A stretch of DNA of 64,000 nt from Erythrobacter sp. Its GTDB lineage: Bacteria; Pseudomonadota; Alphaproteobacteria; Sphingomonadales; Sphingomonadaceae. Shown here one piece after another: positions 48,765-58,456 of this stretch. The stretch lies in NCBI RefSeq assembly GCF_030066995.1, contig NZ_JASJAP010000001.1, forward strand, positions 727,230 to 791,229, given 5' to 3'. Every line of letters starts with the position of its first letter. Positions within the stretch are counted from its first letter, which is position 1. The position numbers were made by a program, and so were the translations under genes. The notes under the pieces were generated by a model. That model worked only from the letters and a program-made list of their open reading frames with translations. It searched no databases and was not told the origin of the DNA.

Positions 48765-49942
48765 CAGATCACCCCTGCTTTATCGAGCCGCTCGATCACT
48801 TCCGCCTGCGCGCGGCGGAAATAGTCGCGGTCCGGGATTGCGGCCTGGCCGTCCGTCATCATGCCGTCGGGCCCGTGGAACGGCTCGGCAGCGGCTGCGT
48901 AGGCTGCGGCAAACAGGGCCGGGCGCTGGCGGGCGAGATAATTGGTCATGGCGGGGGTTCGGCGTGCCTCGCGCAAGGCTCCAAGATCAAGGCTCGCAAA
49001 CGCGGTGAAGGTCTCGCCATCGCCGGATTGCGCAATCACGCGGCCCTTCCAGTCTACCACCTGGCTGTTCCCCTCTGCGCTCGACAATGGCATGGCCGTG
49101 CCGGAAATGCCTGCCGTGTTGGAGGAGACGACATAGGCGAGGTTTTCGAACGCGCGCGCCTGTTTGGCGATATCCTTATTGGTCGCGATCGGGCTGCCGA
49201 CTTCGCTGGAGGAATGGCAGAAAACCTCCGCCCCGCGCAGCGCGAGAGCGCGGGCGATCTCGGGATAGAGGATTTCCTCAGAGGCAATGGCAGCGAGCGT
49301 TCCGATCTCGGTCCGCGTAACGGGGAAGGTGCCTTCCAACCCATATTTATCGAGATAGGCTTCCCACACATCGTGCGGGGAGGGCGCAAACATGGACAAC
49401 AGCCGACGATATCGCAGCACGACCTCGCCAGAGGAAGCGACGATGAAGCAGGTCTGGAAGTAGAAATCGGGAAACGCCTCGTCGGTTTCATAGGCATTGC
49501 CCGCGATGAACATGCCGAGACGCTGGGCGACCCCACCCAAAGCCTCATATTCCGGCCCATTTGCGGCCCAGCCCACTTTCGCGGCGAAATCCTCGATCGA
49601 GATGCGGCCCGGATAGGACGTGAAGAGATATTCCGGCAGCACGCACAGCTTCACCGGCTTGCCCGAATACTGCGCGACGAAGATCGAGCTGGTGCGGATT
49701 TGCCCTTCAATCGCGGCGATATGTTCGAGCATCGCCGCCCGCGCTGCCGCCTCATCTGTCAGGCGTTCGAGCGAGCGCGCCGTCAGCTGCATCGCCACCG
49801 CTGAATAGGTCGATGCTGTGTCACTCGAGGTATCGGTCACATTGTCTCCTTTGGCAGCGATCACAGGTGCATGGGCGGCAAAAGCGGCGCAGGCACTCGC
49901 TGCCAATGCGCGTCTCCGGTCTAGCTCATACAATCGGTTCAC
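48764..49942 (-). CDS. Nitrilase-fold protein lacking the catalytic cysteine
   Basis: A 392-residue carbon-nitrogen hydrolase homologue. The catalytic Glu region is LCVLPEYLF; the lysine region is RYRRLLS (Lys replaced by Arg); the cysteine block AAIASEEILYPEIARALALRGAEV carries Ser where active members have Cys. It is probably inactive as an amidase or uses other chemistry. The start is uncertain: GTG 49942 gives a Tat-like leader (DRRRALAASACAAF), but GTG 49840 has AAAGGAG five nt upstream and would make a 358-residue cytoplasmic protein. It lies between the FAD oxidase and the unknown gene, with ATGA coupling. Confidence 0.8.
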   Translation of the reverse strand: MNRLYELDRRRALAASACAAFAAHAPVIAAKGDNVTDTSSDTASTYSAVAMQLTARSLERLTDEAAARAAMLEHIAAIEGQIRTSSIFVAQYSGKPVKLCVLPEYLFTSYPGRISIEDFAAKVGWAANGPEYEALGGVAQRLGMFIAGNAYETDEAFPDFYFQTCFIVASSGEVVLRYRRLLSMFAPSPHDVWEAYLDKYGLEGTFPVTRTEIGTLAAIASEEILYPEIARALALRGAEVFCHSSSEVGSPIATNKDIAKQARAFENLAYVVSSNTAGISGTAMPLSSAEGNSQVVDWKGRVIAQSGDGETFTAFASLDLGALREARRTPAMTNYLARQRPALFAAAYAAAAEPFHGPDGMMTDGQAAIPDRDYFRRAQAEVIERLDKAGVI

Positions 49943-51505
49943 CTAGAGCCCCAGCGAGCCGGGGTTCATCAGCCCTTGCGGGTCGACCTGCTTTTTCAGT
50001 GCGGTGAGAATGCTCCATGCCGCCTCATCATGGCTTTGCTGGAGCGGGTAGGACCGCGCGATCTGCAGGTGGATTGCATCCATCGACTGGAAGATCGCGA
50101 TGACCTTTTCTCGCAGCTTCATCACCAGCGCTGTTGCTTCAGGACTATCCGCCATAGTCGGCAGTTTCGCCAGATGATCGGGTTCGAGCGAGGCTTTATG
50201 CAGCGGGTTTTGCTCCCCCGGCCAGAAGAAGACCGGCTCGATCAGGCATGAGGAGCGGCCCGTGGCCGCAATCAATGCCCCGGTCTCTACCTTGAGGCGC
50301 TGCATTTCCTCGGCATGTTCCGCAAACAGCTCCTGCAGCGCGTCCCATGCTGCGATCAGCTTGGAGTGGGGCAGGAAGCCGTGCACCGGAACCCACCGCT
50401 CCCCCTCAGGTCCCAGCATCGAATTGGGGGGCGGGAAGGGGTTAGCGCGCAGAATCTTGGGGATCGAATTTTCGACCACCCTTCCGCCTGCATCGAGCAC
50501 GATGGTCTCGATCTGCGCCATGTCGGCATCGACCGCTGATTGGTGGCGGCCTTCCGCGATGCAATGGAGGCTGAAGGGCACATCATCGAGAAAGCTGCGC
50601 CCGGCCATTGCGACCTTCGCGCCTTCCTTAAGTGCTTTGAGCATGCCGCCGGATTTGGCCTGTTCCTTGACCATATTGCCGAACTGCTTGGCGTCTTTGA
50701 CGAGGCTGTCGCGCTTCATCCGCTGGGCTTGCAGGAACGGATCGAAGGCGAAGCTTTCCGCCGCCAGTTCGGCACGGGCAATTTCGCTCATCGCTGTGAG
50801 AAGCTGGTCATGCCGTTCAAAGCTGAAGGAGCCATAGGACAAAGCGCTGGCCTCGCGCACCAGTTTGAGGGTTACGCGCGCCTTCACGCCGAGCGCTCCG
50901 CAATCCGCCGCAAACAGCCCGGTCAGATCAGGGCCGTAGGGGCGGAAAAACTGCGATCCGGTGGAGATGATGCTTCCATCGGCCAGCACGACATCAAAGC
51001 TCAGCGCGCCATCGACGGCGGAGCCATTGCGGGCACCCCAGAATATGCCGTTCTGGCTCATCCCGCCGCCAATGCTGGCGCGCAGACCCGACAGCGTGCC
51101 CCAGGCCAGCGCGCGCAGGCCGAGCGGCTTTAATTTGCCGAGCAGTTTCCCCCAGCTGCAACCCGCTTCAACCGTGACGGTCATGTCGTCCTGATTGATA
51201 TCCAGCACCCGGTCCAGCGAGCGCGTGTCTATCAGGATGTGCGGTCCCCCTTCATAGAGATACCCGCCGGTGTAGCTCATCCCCCCACCGCGCGGGACGA
51301 TCGCGACGCCAGCGCGCGTGGCAGCGCCAACACCGGCAGCCAATTCCTCAACCGAGGCGGGCTGGAACACGGCCAGCGGCGCATTGCCCTTCGACAGCAC
51401 ATCATGACTGAAAAGCGAGAGACTGGCGTCATCCGTCAACAGCGATGTGCCAGCGACCGCGCTGCGAAGGGGGGCGAGCGGATTGTCAGAGGCAAGGGTG
51501 GCCAT
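49943..51505 (-). CDS. FAD-linked oxidase (GlcD/VAO family)
   Basis: A 520-residue flavoprotein. The FAD-binding PP-loop is seen as IVPRGGGMSYTGG (about 69-81), with VTVEAGCSWGKLLGKLKPLG and ASIGGGMSQNGIFWGARNGS in the same domain. The cap contains many charged segments and the C-terminus ends LKKQVDPQGLMNPGSLGL, as in lactate, glycolate and vanillyl-alcohol oxidases. It would oxidise an alpha-hydroxy acid, aldehyde or phenolic alcohol. Its ATG overlaps the MFS transporter stop by one base. No signal peptide. Confidence 0.84.
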   Translation of the reverse strand: MATLASDNPLAPLRSAVAGTSLLTDDASLSLFSHDVLSKGNAPLAVFQPASVEELAAGVGAATRAGVAIVPRGGGMSYTGGYLYEGGPHILIDTRSLDRVLDINQDDMTVTVEAGCSWGKLLGKLKPLGLRALAWGTLSGLRASIGGGMSQNGIFWGARNGSAVDGALSFDVVLADGSIISTGSQFFRPYGPDLTGLFAADCGALGVKARVTLKLVREASALSYGSFSFERHDQLLTAMSEIARAELAAESFAFDPFLQAQRMKRDSLVKDAKQFGNMVKEQAKSGGMLKALKEGAKVAMAGRSFLDDVPFSLHCIAEGRHQSAVDADMAQIETIVLDAGGRVVENSIPKILRANPFPPPNSMLGPEGERWVPVHGFLPHSKLIAAWDALQELFAEHAEEMQRLKVETGALIAATGRSSCLIEPVFFWPGEQNPLHKASLEPDHLAKLPTMADSPEATALVMKLREKVIAIFQSMDAIHLQIARSYPLQQSHDEAAWSILTALKKQVDPQGLMNPGSLGL

Positions 51506-52785
51506 CAAGCGGGCTCCAGTTCGGGGTGGGGCGTTTCGATTTCGGGGAAGTCCTCTGGATATTTACCGAGCAGCAGGAGGAGCGCGCCGCCGGCGATAAA
51601 GGCGTAGATCGCCACTTCGAGGATCGCGTCATAGCTCCCCGTGCGATCGAACACCTGTGCGTAAATGACCGGCGAGGCGGCAGAGAACAGACCGAAGGGC
51701 ATGTACAGCATGCCATAGATCTTGCCGTAATGCGCCATGCCGAAATAGCGGCCTGTAAGATAAGCGATGAGATCGCTCTCCGCTCCCGCAGCGAAGCCCA
51801 GCAGAAAGCCCGCCAGCGCGGCCAGCGGGAAGGTAAGGCTTTCGTCCAACAGCAGCCAGGCAGAGATCGCTGGCAGGCAAAGAAGCGGAAACGCGACAAA
51901 CCCCTGCCAGAATCGGTCAAGCAAGGCACCCGTAATCAGCCGTCCGGAAAGAATTCCGATGCCCAAAATGCCCATGACGGTCGCGGCGCTTTGCCCTTCG
52001 ATCCCGCGCAGCCCTACCATGGTCGGAAGATTGATAAATGCCCCGCCAAACGCACCGGCGATGAGTGCGATGCTGAGCCAGATGATGTAAAAGCGATAGT
52101 CAGCGAGCGCGCTACCGAGTGTCTTACCGGTCAGGTTTCCGCTATCGCTTTCAATTGCAGCGGGGCGCTCTTCAGGGCGCGGTTCTCGAAACAGGAAGTA
52201 GGCGACAATGAGGGCAGCAAGGGGAAAAAGCCCGACACTGGCAAACATTGCCCGCCAGCCATAGTTCTCGATCACCCAAACGGCGACTTTGGGAAAAACG
52301 ATCGCAGCCCAACTTGTCCCCGTAAGCAGAATACCAAGCGCGAGACCGCGGTTCTTGTAAAACCACAGGTTGATTGCCCGGCTCCAAGTAACTGGGGTCG
52401 AGCCGATACCGACGACGCCAACGACTACCCAAAGCGCGTAATAGATATACAGCGTGGATGGGTCGTTTGAGCTCGGTGTCAGCGAAATCGCAGCAAAGGC
52501 GATCCCGAATGCAAAGAGCGACCACAGTGCCACCGGGCGCACGCCAAAACGATCCGCCATCCAGCCGAAGACCGGCGCGAGGAAACTTGCGATCACCCCG
52601 AAGATAGTGATCGGGAGGATGATCTCTGTCTGACTCCAGCCAAACTCTTCCCGCAGTGGGCCTGGCGTAAAACCGATCACATTGAAGGGGATGGGTGAGG
52701 CGCCGCACATGACCCCGAGGACACCCGCCAGCAGGACTTTCCAGCCTTTGGAGAATTCTCCGCCATTATCGCTGTGCGTGGCCAT
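51505..52785 (-). CDS. MFS transporter (organic-acid type)
   Basis: A 426-residue inner-membrane permease with twelve spans in two groups. The loop 2-3 motif GWMADRFGVRPV and the amphipathic entry REEFGWSQTEIIL are typical of the monocarboxylate/sialate-like subgroup. It would bring an acidic or amide compound across the inner membrane after TonB-dependent uptake. Coupled by one-base overlap to the FAD oxidase gene and 8 nt after the hydrolase gene stop. Confidence 0.85.
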   Translation of the reverse strand: MATHSDNGGEFSKGWKVLLAGVLGVMCGASPIPFNVIGFTPGPLREEFGWSQTEIILPITIFGVIASFLAPVFGWMADRFGVRPVALWSLFAFGIAFAAISLTPSSNDPSTLYIYYALWVVVGVVGIGSTPVTWSRAINLWFYKNRGLALGILLTGTSWAAIVFPKVAVWVIENYGWRAMFASVGLFPLAALIVAYFLFREPRPEERPAAIESDSGNLTGKTLGSALADYRFYIIWLSIALIAGAFGGAFINLPTMVGLRGIEGQSAATVMGILGIGILSGRLITGALLDRFWQGFVAFPLLCLPAISAWLLLDESLTFPLAALAGFLLGFAAGAESDLIAYLTGRYFGMAHYGKIYGMLYMPFGLFSAASPVIYAQVFDRTGSYDAILEVAIYAFIAGGALLLLLGKYPEDFPEIETPHPELEPA

Positions 52786-52793
52786 ATAGTCGA

Positions 52794-53693
52794 TTAGCCC
52801 TTCTTCTCGGTTTCTTTGGACCCCGCGGGCGCGTGCGCAGCCTTAAGCAATATCTGTGCAACGCCAGCCGGGTCGGTGATCATCGCGTCGTGACCAGTTG
52901 CGAGCGTCACTGCATTCCACTCCGGGTCGTCTTTGAATTGGCTATAGAGCCACCCAAACTGGGTTTGCGCAAGAACGGGGTCGATGCAATGGACATAGGT
53001 ACGCGGTAGCCCGGCAGGCCCGCCATTTGCCAACGATATCGGATCTAGCCAGGTTTTGAGTGGATGCGGCGTCAACTTCGCTTCGACCCAGCCATGACGG
53101 GGTTGATCCGGCGGTACCCCGAGAAGGGCCGGAGGAAACACCATCATGCCGACACCGTCGGGCGCAATTTCGCGCATAGCTTGCTCGGCGGCCTCGACCA
53201 CCGCCCGTGGTCGCGGCTCTCCATAGCTCACCATCGTCTCTCCATCTTCGGGCAGCGCCGCATCGAGATAGACAATATGCCCGATGCGCGGCTTCAACCG
53301 GTCGGCGACGGCTGTAATGATCATGCCGCCATAGGAATGTCCGCACAGCACGATGTCGGAGAGATCGTTGTCGCGAATGACCGTCAGGACATCTTCGATA
53401 TGGTCTTCCAGACTAACCTCGGCGCTGAGTTCATCCGCGCGCTCGGCCAGGCCTTTCAGCGTCGGCGTAAACACCCGGTGCCCTTCCGCTTCGAGCGGGG
53501 TGCGAACCGGATCCCAGCACCACCCGCCATGCCATGCGCCATGGACCAGCATGATATCGCGTTTGGCGGCGGTTGGGGCGGCGCGAGATCGGGAATATCC
53601 GCGCGCTATCATAGTTGCTGCCAGAACGCTCCCTGCGCCAAATAAAAAGCCGCGCCGCTTAACACCTGAAAGCGCGCTTCTAATCGACATCAT
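52794..53693 (-). CDS. Exported (Tat-type) alpha/beta hydrolase
   Basis: A 299-residue hydrolase with a twin-arginine signal (VKRRGFLFGAGSVLAATMIARG). The hydrolase domain has the oxyanion motif LVHGAWHGGWCW, the nucleophile elbow CGHSYGG and the catalytic-acid/His region TLATGHDAMI, like plant-type methyl-esterases (MES/HNL family). It would cleave an ester or similar bond in the periplasm. Start at ATG 53693 or 53690. It overlaps the two-domain VOC gene by 14 nt and precedes the MFS gene. Confidence 0.82.
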   Translation of the reverse strand: MMSIRSALSGVKRRGFLFGAGSVLAATMIARGYSRSRAAPTAAKRDIMLVHGAWHGGWCWDPVRTPLEAEGHRVFTPTLKGLAERADELSAEVSLEDHIEDVLTVIRDNDLSDIVLCGHSYGGMIITAVADRLKPRIGHIVYLDAALPEDGETMVSYGEPRPRAVVEAAEQAMREIAPDGVGMMVFPPALLGVPPDQPRHGWVEAKLTPHPLKTWLDPISLANGGPAGLPRTYVHCIDPVLAQTQFGWLYSQFKDDPEWNAVTLATGHDAMITDPAGVAQILLKAAHAPAGSKETEKKG

Positions 53694-54762
53694 AAAACTC
53701 AGAGAGACTTCCGTCGGCATCTCTGATGGCCATTATGTCGGTTTTTGGTTCCGCGCCAAGAGCGAGGATTTCCACGGCTGAGCCGGCATATTCCGGCGTT
53801 GCGCCTTTGGCAGCGATAGCGGCGCGATAGCCGTCGAGATCGCGCACCGGATAGCGAACGGAGATTATCCCGAGATTGGGCGGGGAAGCGTGCGCGGAAT
53901 AATCACGCCCGTCAAAGCCTTCGAACTGCATAAGCTCGATCCGGCCATCCTCGCCAGGGAAGACCGGCTGCACCACAGCTGCGCGCCGCACCAGATTGGT
54001 CGCGAGATTGGCAGGCACTGAGAAGTTGTTCGCACGCGGCTCGGGATCAGTGAACGGGGCGTCAAACAGTGTCTGAAAGCCTAACGTGTCACGATAGAAG
54101 GCGAGGCTTGTCGGCTGATCCTTGACCATGCGCATAGTGTTGAACGCCTGGCTCAATCGCCCGACCGGAAAGCCGGTGAAGGGCGGGCTTTTGCGTTCAT
54201 AGACCGCGTAGTTGACCCCGTGAGGCCCACGAATGACGACATTGAGCAGGTCTGAACCACCGAAGCTGAACGCGTAGGGCGGGCTCTCCGCCCACCATCC
54301 GCGCGCAATCGCGGCGTCGAACAGGGCCTGCGTGTCCTCGCTGCGGAGCATGATCGAGAAGATGCCGCCGGTGTCCCATGGCCTCGCGGCGAGGCGGATG
54401 GGGCGTTGCTCAGATGCGCCGTCGAAACGAACAAACCGGATGCAGCCGGTTGTGGCTTTCGGGGCGCAGATCTTCAGGAACTCTCCAGATATCGTGACGG
54501 GTAGGTCCCAGTAAGCAAGCTCGCTGCGCGCCAACGATCCAGAACTGGTAGCGCGCCAGCCACCATCCTCGACAAGCCACTCCGAGCTCTCTTCCAAATC
54601 AGTGACACTGACAACAACTTCGTCCCACGGCTGGATGCCATGGGGATTGGTGTCGTCTTCGGATGCCTGCCCGTGAGCGGGCACGGCGAGAGATACAAGG
54701 GTGGCAGCAACGCTGAGCGCCACTGCCACCATTCCTGACCATCGAGAGCCGTTCACAGCCAT
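53680..54762 (-). CDS. Exported two-domain VOC protein
   Basis: A 360-residue protein with a signal peptide (about 1-32, ending AHGQ). Two VOC modules follow: WDEVVVSVTDLEESSEWLVEDGG to GPHGVNYAVYERK (about 45-190), and QAFNTMRMVKDQPTSLAFYRDTLGFQTLF to the C-terminal IRDADGSLSEFYDVD. VOC proteins bind metals and act as dioxygenases, isomerases or binding proteins; the exported location points to binding or early processing of the imported compound. The gene follows the TonB receptor by 35 nt. Confidence 0.8.
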   Translation of the reverse strand: MAVNGSRWSGMVAVALSVAATLVSLAVPAHGQASEDDTNPHGIQPWDEVVVSVTDLEESSEWLVEDGGWRATSSGSLARSELAYWDLPVTISGEFLKICAPKATTGCIRFVRFDGASEQRPIRLAARPWDTGGIFSIMLRSEDTQALFDAAIARGWWAESPPYAFSFGGSDLLNVVIRGPHGVNYAVYERKSPPFTGFPVGRLSQAFNTMRMVKDQPTSLAFYRDTLGFQTLFDAPFTDPEPRANNFSVPANLATNLVRRAAVVQPVFPGEDGRIELMQFEGFDGRDYSAHASPPNLGIISVRYPVRDLDGYRAAIAAKGATPEYAGSAVEILALGAEPKTDIMAIRDADGSLSEFYDVD

Positions 54763-54797
54763 GTTCTTGCCGTGCCTGCCCTTTCGGATTGAAGCTA

Positions 54798-57386
54798 TCA
54801 GAATTCCACCTTGGCCCGCACAATCCAGGTGCGTGGCGGGTTGAGATAGCTGTAGTTGACCAGCGCGCTTTCAACCGCTTCGACGTCAAAGCAATTGCGG
54901 CATTCTGCGGTGACTGAAATGCCATTGGTGTGCGCCAATGTCAGACCGCCATTGACGATCCAGCGCGAGGGGCTGAGCGAGCCCGAGCCTGAGCCCGTCG
55001 ACGGATCGAGCGGGTCGCCAAGGCCCAACGTGTTGGTTGGATATTCCGTCCCTGATAGGCCAGTCACCGGCTCGTCAAAGAGTGTTACATTGCTGGTTCC
55101 AACTTCACTCTCGCTGCGCCAATTGGCGTTAGCGAATGGTCGGAAGGTCACGTCGCCCGCATCGATATCGTAGCTGCCGCCAATTGCGATGGTGAAATCG
55201 GGTGTGCGCACGGGTTCGGAAATTGATCCATCGGGCGCAACGATTCCAACGCCGCAGGACGTCGCATTGTCTCCACCGGTGGTGTTGGGGAGAAGACCAG
55301 CGGCGAGTTGCGCCTGACAATCCCTCTGTTGTGCGGCGACTGACTGGACACCGAATTCGTCGAATTCAGGGGCGTCCTGATCGATCTGATACTCATCATC
55401 CTGATAGCCAAGCGATGCGAACAGGTTGAGCCCCTCGACCGGCACTGTCGTAAACTCGACTTCGACACCGCGGTTTCGATAATCGGCAAAATTCCGAGTG
55501 AGGAAGGCAATACTTCCGTCGTCGCGGATAAAGGCCGATGGTGTTTGAAGACCCTCGATATCGAGCCAGAAAACGGTTACGTTGAGACGCACGAGATTGT
55601 CGAAAAGGTCCGACTTGAAGCCCGCTTCATAAGACCAGGCGATCTCTTCTTCGAATGGCAGAAGCTCGGCCGGGTTTGTCCCGCGCGCATTCCACCCACC
55701 CGACTTGAAACCACGCGTGGCGCTGGCGAAGAGCAGCACATCGTCAAGGTCGTACTGCACTGCAAAACGTGGCGTGAAAATGCCCACCGATTGCTCGGTC
55801 GGGATCGGCTCTCCGTTGGAGGCGGTAAGGTTGGCAGTGTCGATGCAGGTGGACGGGCCGAACTGCGCTGCAGACTGGCACAGGCCGCCGCCAATCCTTG
55901 GGCGATTGTCGCGCACCCCAAGTGTCTTCGTCTCATCGGTGTAACGAATGCCTGCGGTTGCAGTCAGTCGATCGCTGAGATTGACGTCGGCCTGCGCGTA
56001 GCCAGCCCAAGATTCCGTCGTATTGTCGAGCGTCCGGTCAGCCAAAACCAGCGGAAAGCCATCCGGTGCGTTGAAGGGGCCGGGCCCCAGATTGAGCGAG
56101 AAAATATCGGCAAAATCGGTGAGGTTGTCTTCATGGAAGTAGAATACGCCGCCCACGAAGTCGACAAGGCCATCGCCCAGTGACCCGGTCAGTTTGATTT
56201 CCTGGGTGAACTGGGTGTGCCTCCCGTCATTGACGATCGTGAACCCGCCATAGGTGAAGCCTTGGACCGCCGGATTTGGATTCGACGTCGAGGGCAAACC
56301 GCGCCCGTCGGCGAAATCGACCGCGAAATCCTGGTCCAGATTGACAAAACCGGTAATGAAATTGACTGCCCAGTCTTCGCCAATATCAACTTCGAGATTG
56401 GACGAAACGAAGTCCATAACCACTTCATTGCCTTGGCCGAAGTCGTTCTTCTCGCCTGTGACCAACGGGCCGAACACATCGCTGTTGAAGTCGCCGCCAT
56501 TGGTTAAGCCGGTCGAAGTGAAACGCCCATCGCAATTGGTGGGGTTGGCCGGATCACAGTCGAAATTCAGGGTGTTCGTGGCGTCTGCATAGGTGTGAAT
56601 GTAGGAACCTCGCCACCGCACACTATCCGAGAGTTCTCCGCGCAAGCCAAGCCGCACGCCCCAGCCATCATTCTCGTTGGTACGCTCATCGGTCACCGAG
56701 TTGATCGCGTAGCCATCGTCGTCCTGAAAATAACCAGAAATCTTCGCCGAAAAGGTCTCAGCCAACGGCAAGTCGACCGATGCACGAGCAAGATACTGAT
56801 CATAGGCGCCATAACCGACCTCAGCATAGCCAGCGAATTCATCGCCGGGATCGTTCATGAAAACGTTTACGGCGCCGCCGGTCGTGTTGCGCCCGAACAG
56901 AGTGCCTTGCGGCCCGCGCAACACCTCCACTCGATTGACATCAAACAAGGAAAGGTTGTTGGCATTCTGGCGGGAGAGATAGATGTCGTCGACATATGTG
57001 CCGATCGGCGGGTCAAATGTTGCAATGGATTCCGTGTTTCCGACCCCGCGCAGGAAGTATGCATTCGCGGTGCCGAGGCCGGTGTTGTTGAGACCGACGA
57101 GGTTGGGGACAAACTGAGCCACCTCAAGCGCATTCTGGATGCCGCGTCGCTGCAATTCTTCCGTGTTAAAGGCGCTAATGGCGATCGGTACGTCCTGGAC
57201 GCTTTCTTCGCGGCGCTGAGCGGTGACGATGATCTGCGCGACCCCTGTCTGCTCTTCAGCCTCGCCTTCGGCTTCTGCATCCTGCGCCAGGGCTGCTGAC
57301 GGCAGCGCCGACAAGGCGATCGCCGATGCCATTCCAACGAGCGTGATCTTTGCCGTCGCCGGCGTCGCAAACAGAGAAGATTTCAT
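54798..57386 (-). CDS. TonB-dependent outer-membrane receptor 1
   Basis: An 862-residue receptor starting at ATG 57386 (MKSSLFATPATAKITLVG) with signal peptide ending ALAQD. The TonB box region is IIVTAQRREESVQDVPIAISAF, the plug has LRGVGNTESIATFDPPIGTYVDDIYL, and the barrel ends with the aromatic-terminated WIVRAKVEF. It belongs to the large sphingomonad group of receptors that take up non-iron organic compounds. Two copies of the TTTGTCCGGACAAA operator lie upstream. It is the first gene of a seven-gene minus-strand operon. Confidence 0.9.
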   Translation of the reverse strand: MKSSLFATPATAKITLVGMASAIALSALPSAALAQDAEAEGEAEEQTGVAQIIVTAQRREESVQDVPIAISAFNTEELQRRGIQNALEVAQFVPNLVGLNNTGLGTANAYFLRGVGNTESIATFDPPIGTYVDDIYLSRQNANNLSLFDVNRVEVLRGPQGTLFGRNTTGGAVNVFMNDPGDEFAGYAEVGYGAYDQYLARASVDLPLAETFSAKISGYFQDDDGYAINSVTDERTNENDGWGVRLGLRGELSDSVRWRGSYIHTYADATNTLNFDCDPANPTNCDGRFTSTGLTNGGDFNSDVFGPLVTGEKNDFGQGNEVVMDFVSSNLEVDIGEDWAVNFITGFVNLDQDFAVDFADGRGLPSTSNPNPAVQGFTYGGFTIVNDGRHTQFTQEIKLTGSLGDGLVDFVGGVFYFHEDNLTDFADIFSLNLGPGPFNAPDGFPLVLADRTLDNTTESWAGYAQADVNLSDRLTATAGIRYTDETKTLGVRDNRPRIGGGLCQSAAQFGPSTCIDTANLTASNGEPIPTEQSVGIFTPRFAVQYDLDDVLLFASATRGFKSGGWNARGTNPAELLPFEEEIAWSYEAGFKSDLFDNLVRLNVTVFWLDIEGLQTPSAFIRDDGSIAFLTRNFADYRNRGVEVEFTTVPVEGLNLFASLGYQDDEYQIDQDAPEFDEFGVQSVAAQQRDCQAQLAAGLLPNTTGGDNATSCGVGIVAPDGSISEPVRTPDFTIAIGGSYDIDAGDVTFRPFANANWRSESEVGTSNVTLFDEPVTGLSGTEYPTNTLGLGDPLDPSTGSGSGSLSPSRWIVNGGLTLAHTNGISVTAECRNCFDVEAVESALVNYSYLNPPRTWIVRAKVEF

Positions 57387-57460
57387 CGACAGTAGCTCCC
57401 TCAAAAGCCTTGTGTCCCCGCCGTATCGTGCGGCTGCACGACCCCTCAAGGCACGCAAAG

Positions 57461-57472
57461 TTGTCCGGACAA
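57461..57472. promoter_or_regulatory. TTGTCCGGACAA operator, copy 3 (divergent)
   Basis: A perfect 12-bp palindrome 74 nt before the TonB-receptor-1 start. Its centre is 42 bp from copy 4, four helical turns. Confidence 0.8.
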
Positions 57473-57501
57473 GCTCTTGCTTGTCAAGCAGGGAAGTGCG
57501 A

Positions 57502-57515
57502 TTTGTCCGGACAAA
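57502..57515. promoter_or_regulatory. TTTGTCCGGACAAA operator, copy 4 (divergent)
   Basis: A perfect 14-bp palindrome 58 nt before the membrane-protein gene at 57574, on the other side of the same divergent promoter region as copy 3. Confidence 0.8.
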
Positions 57516-57573
57516 CGGATGGAAAATGTCGCGGATCGTTGTATCGACGCAACACTTTTGCGGAGGATCTTTA

Positions 57574-58254
57574 ATGGAGTTATCAGTCTATGCCTATCCG
57601 ACGCTTGTCTATGTCCACCTGATTATGTTCGTCTTGTGGCTTGGCGCTGATGTTGGCGTGTTCGTACTGGGCCAGCATTTTCGCAAGCGTGAAAAGTGGT
57701 CTCTCGATCAGCGGATAGCGCTGCTTACTCTGCTGGTAGAGATCGATATGGTCCCGCGCACCGCTTGGGCGTTGATGGTGCCGCTGTCTCTAAGCGTTGT
57801 TGACCTGGGTGGTTGGTGGGATGTGCCACATTGGCTGACGATTGGCGCGTGGCTTGTCGGGCTTTTTTGGTTGGCCCTGGTCTGGGATTCCCACTGGCAT
57901 GATCAGACACCGCGTGCGGCGCGCAATCGCCGGATCGAAGGCTGGCTGCGCTGGATCATTGGCGGCTTTTATCTGTGGTTGGGTGGCCAGAGCCTTGTTG
58001 CCGACGCTCCTTTGAAGCCGGACTGGCTGGCTTGGAAGGCGCTTATGTTCGGCCTCATATTCATTGCCGCGATCATGATCGATGTGACCTTCAAGCCTGT
58101 GGGGCCACAACTCGCGGCAGTTCTCCAGCAAGGGTCATCCGATGCGACTGAGGTGCCGCTTCGCCGGACAATGGATCGCACCAGGATCTGGGTTTGGGCG
58201 GTGTATATCTTGCTCATCATCACTGCGTTTCTGGGAAATGTGAAGCCGTTTTGA
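57574..58254 (+). CDS. Multi-span membrane protein (paralogue 2)
   Basis: A 226-residue membrane protein with about five to six spans. LVYVHLIMFVLWLGADVGVF near the start and AFLGNVKPF at the end correspond to the protein encoded at 31813. The gene starts with ATG behind GGAGGA. It may bind haem or metal through the conserved His of the first helix, which is inference. It lies between the divergent receptor-1 operon and the receptor-2 gene. Confidence 0.68.
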   Translation: MELSVYAYPTLVYVHLIMFVLWLGADVGVFVLGQHFRKREKWSLDQRIALLTLLVEIDMVPRTAWALMVPLSLSVVDLGGWWDVPHWLTIGAWLVGLFWLALVWDSHWHDQTPRAARNRRIEGWLRWIIGGFYLWLGGQSLVADAPLKPDWLAWKALMFGLIFIAAIMIDVTFKPVGPQLAAVLQQGSSDATEVPLRRTMDRTRIWVWAVYILLIITAFLGNVKPF

Positions 58255-58364
58255 TCGGATTTGCCGTTGATGGCTGCGTATAAAGCACTGGAAATAGGGG
58301 AGATTTGATCGAGGTGTTGCGCGATGGGCTCAGTGACACCCGATAGTTCGAATCCGCCGCCAAA

Positions 58365-58378
58365 TTTGTCTGGACAAA
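58365..58378. promoter_or_regulatory. TTTGTCTGGACAAA operator, copy 5 (one mismatch)
   Basis: Same palindrome with C to T at the sixth-to-seventh step, 78 nt before the TonB-receptor-2 start. The gene therefore has its own regulated promoter. Confidence 0.7.
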
Positions 58379-58456
58379 TGATCGACCTGCGGCAGTAATG
58401 CGACACTGGATGGGAGCGACGTCGGGACGTCGCGGAAAAGAACTGGGGGATCGCAT

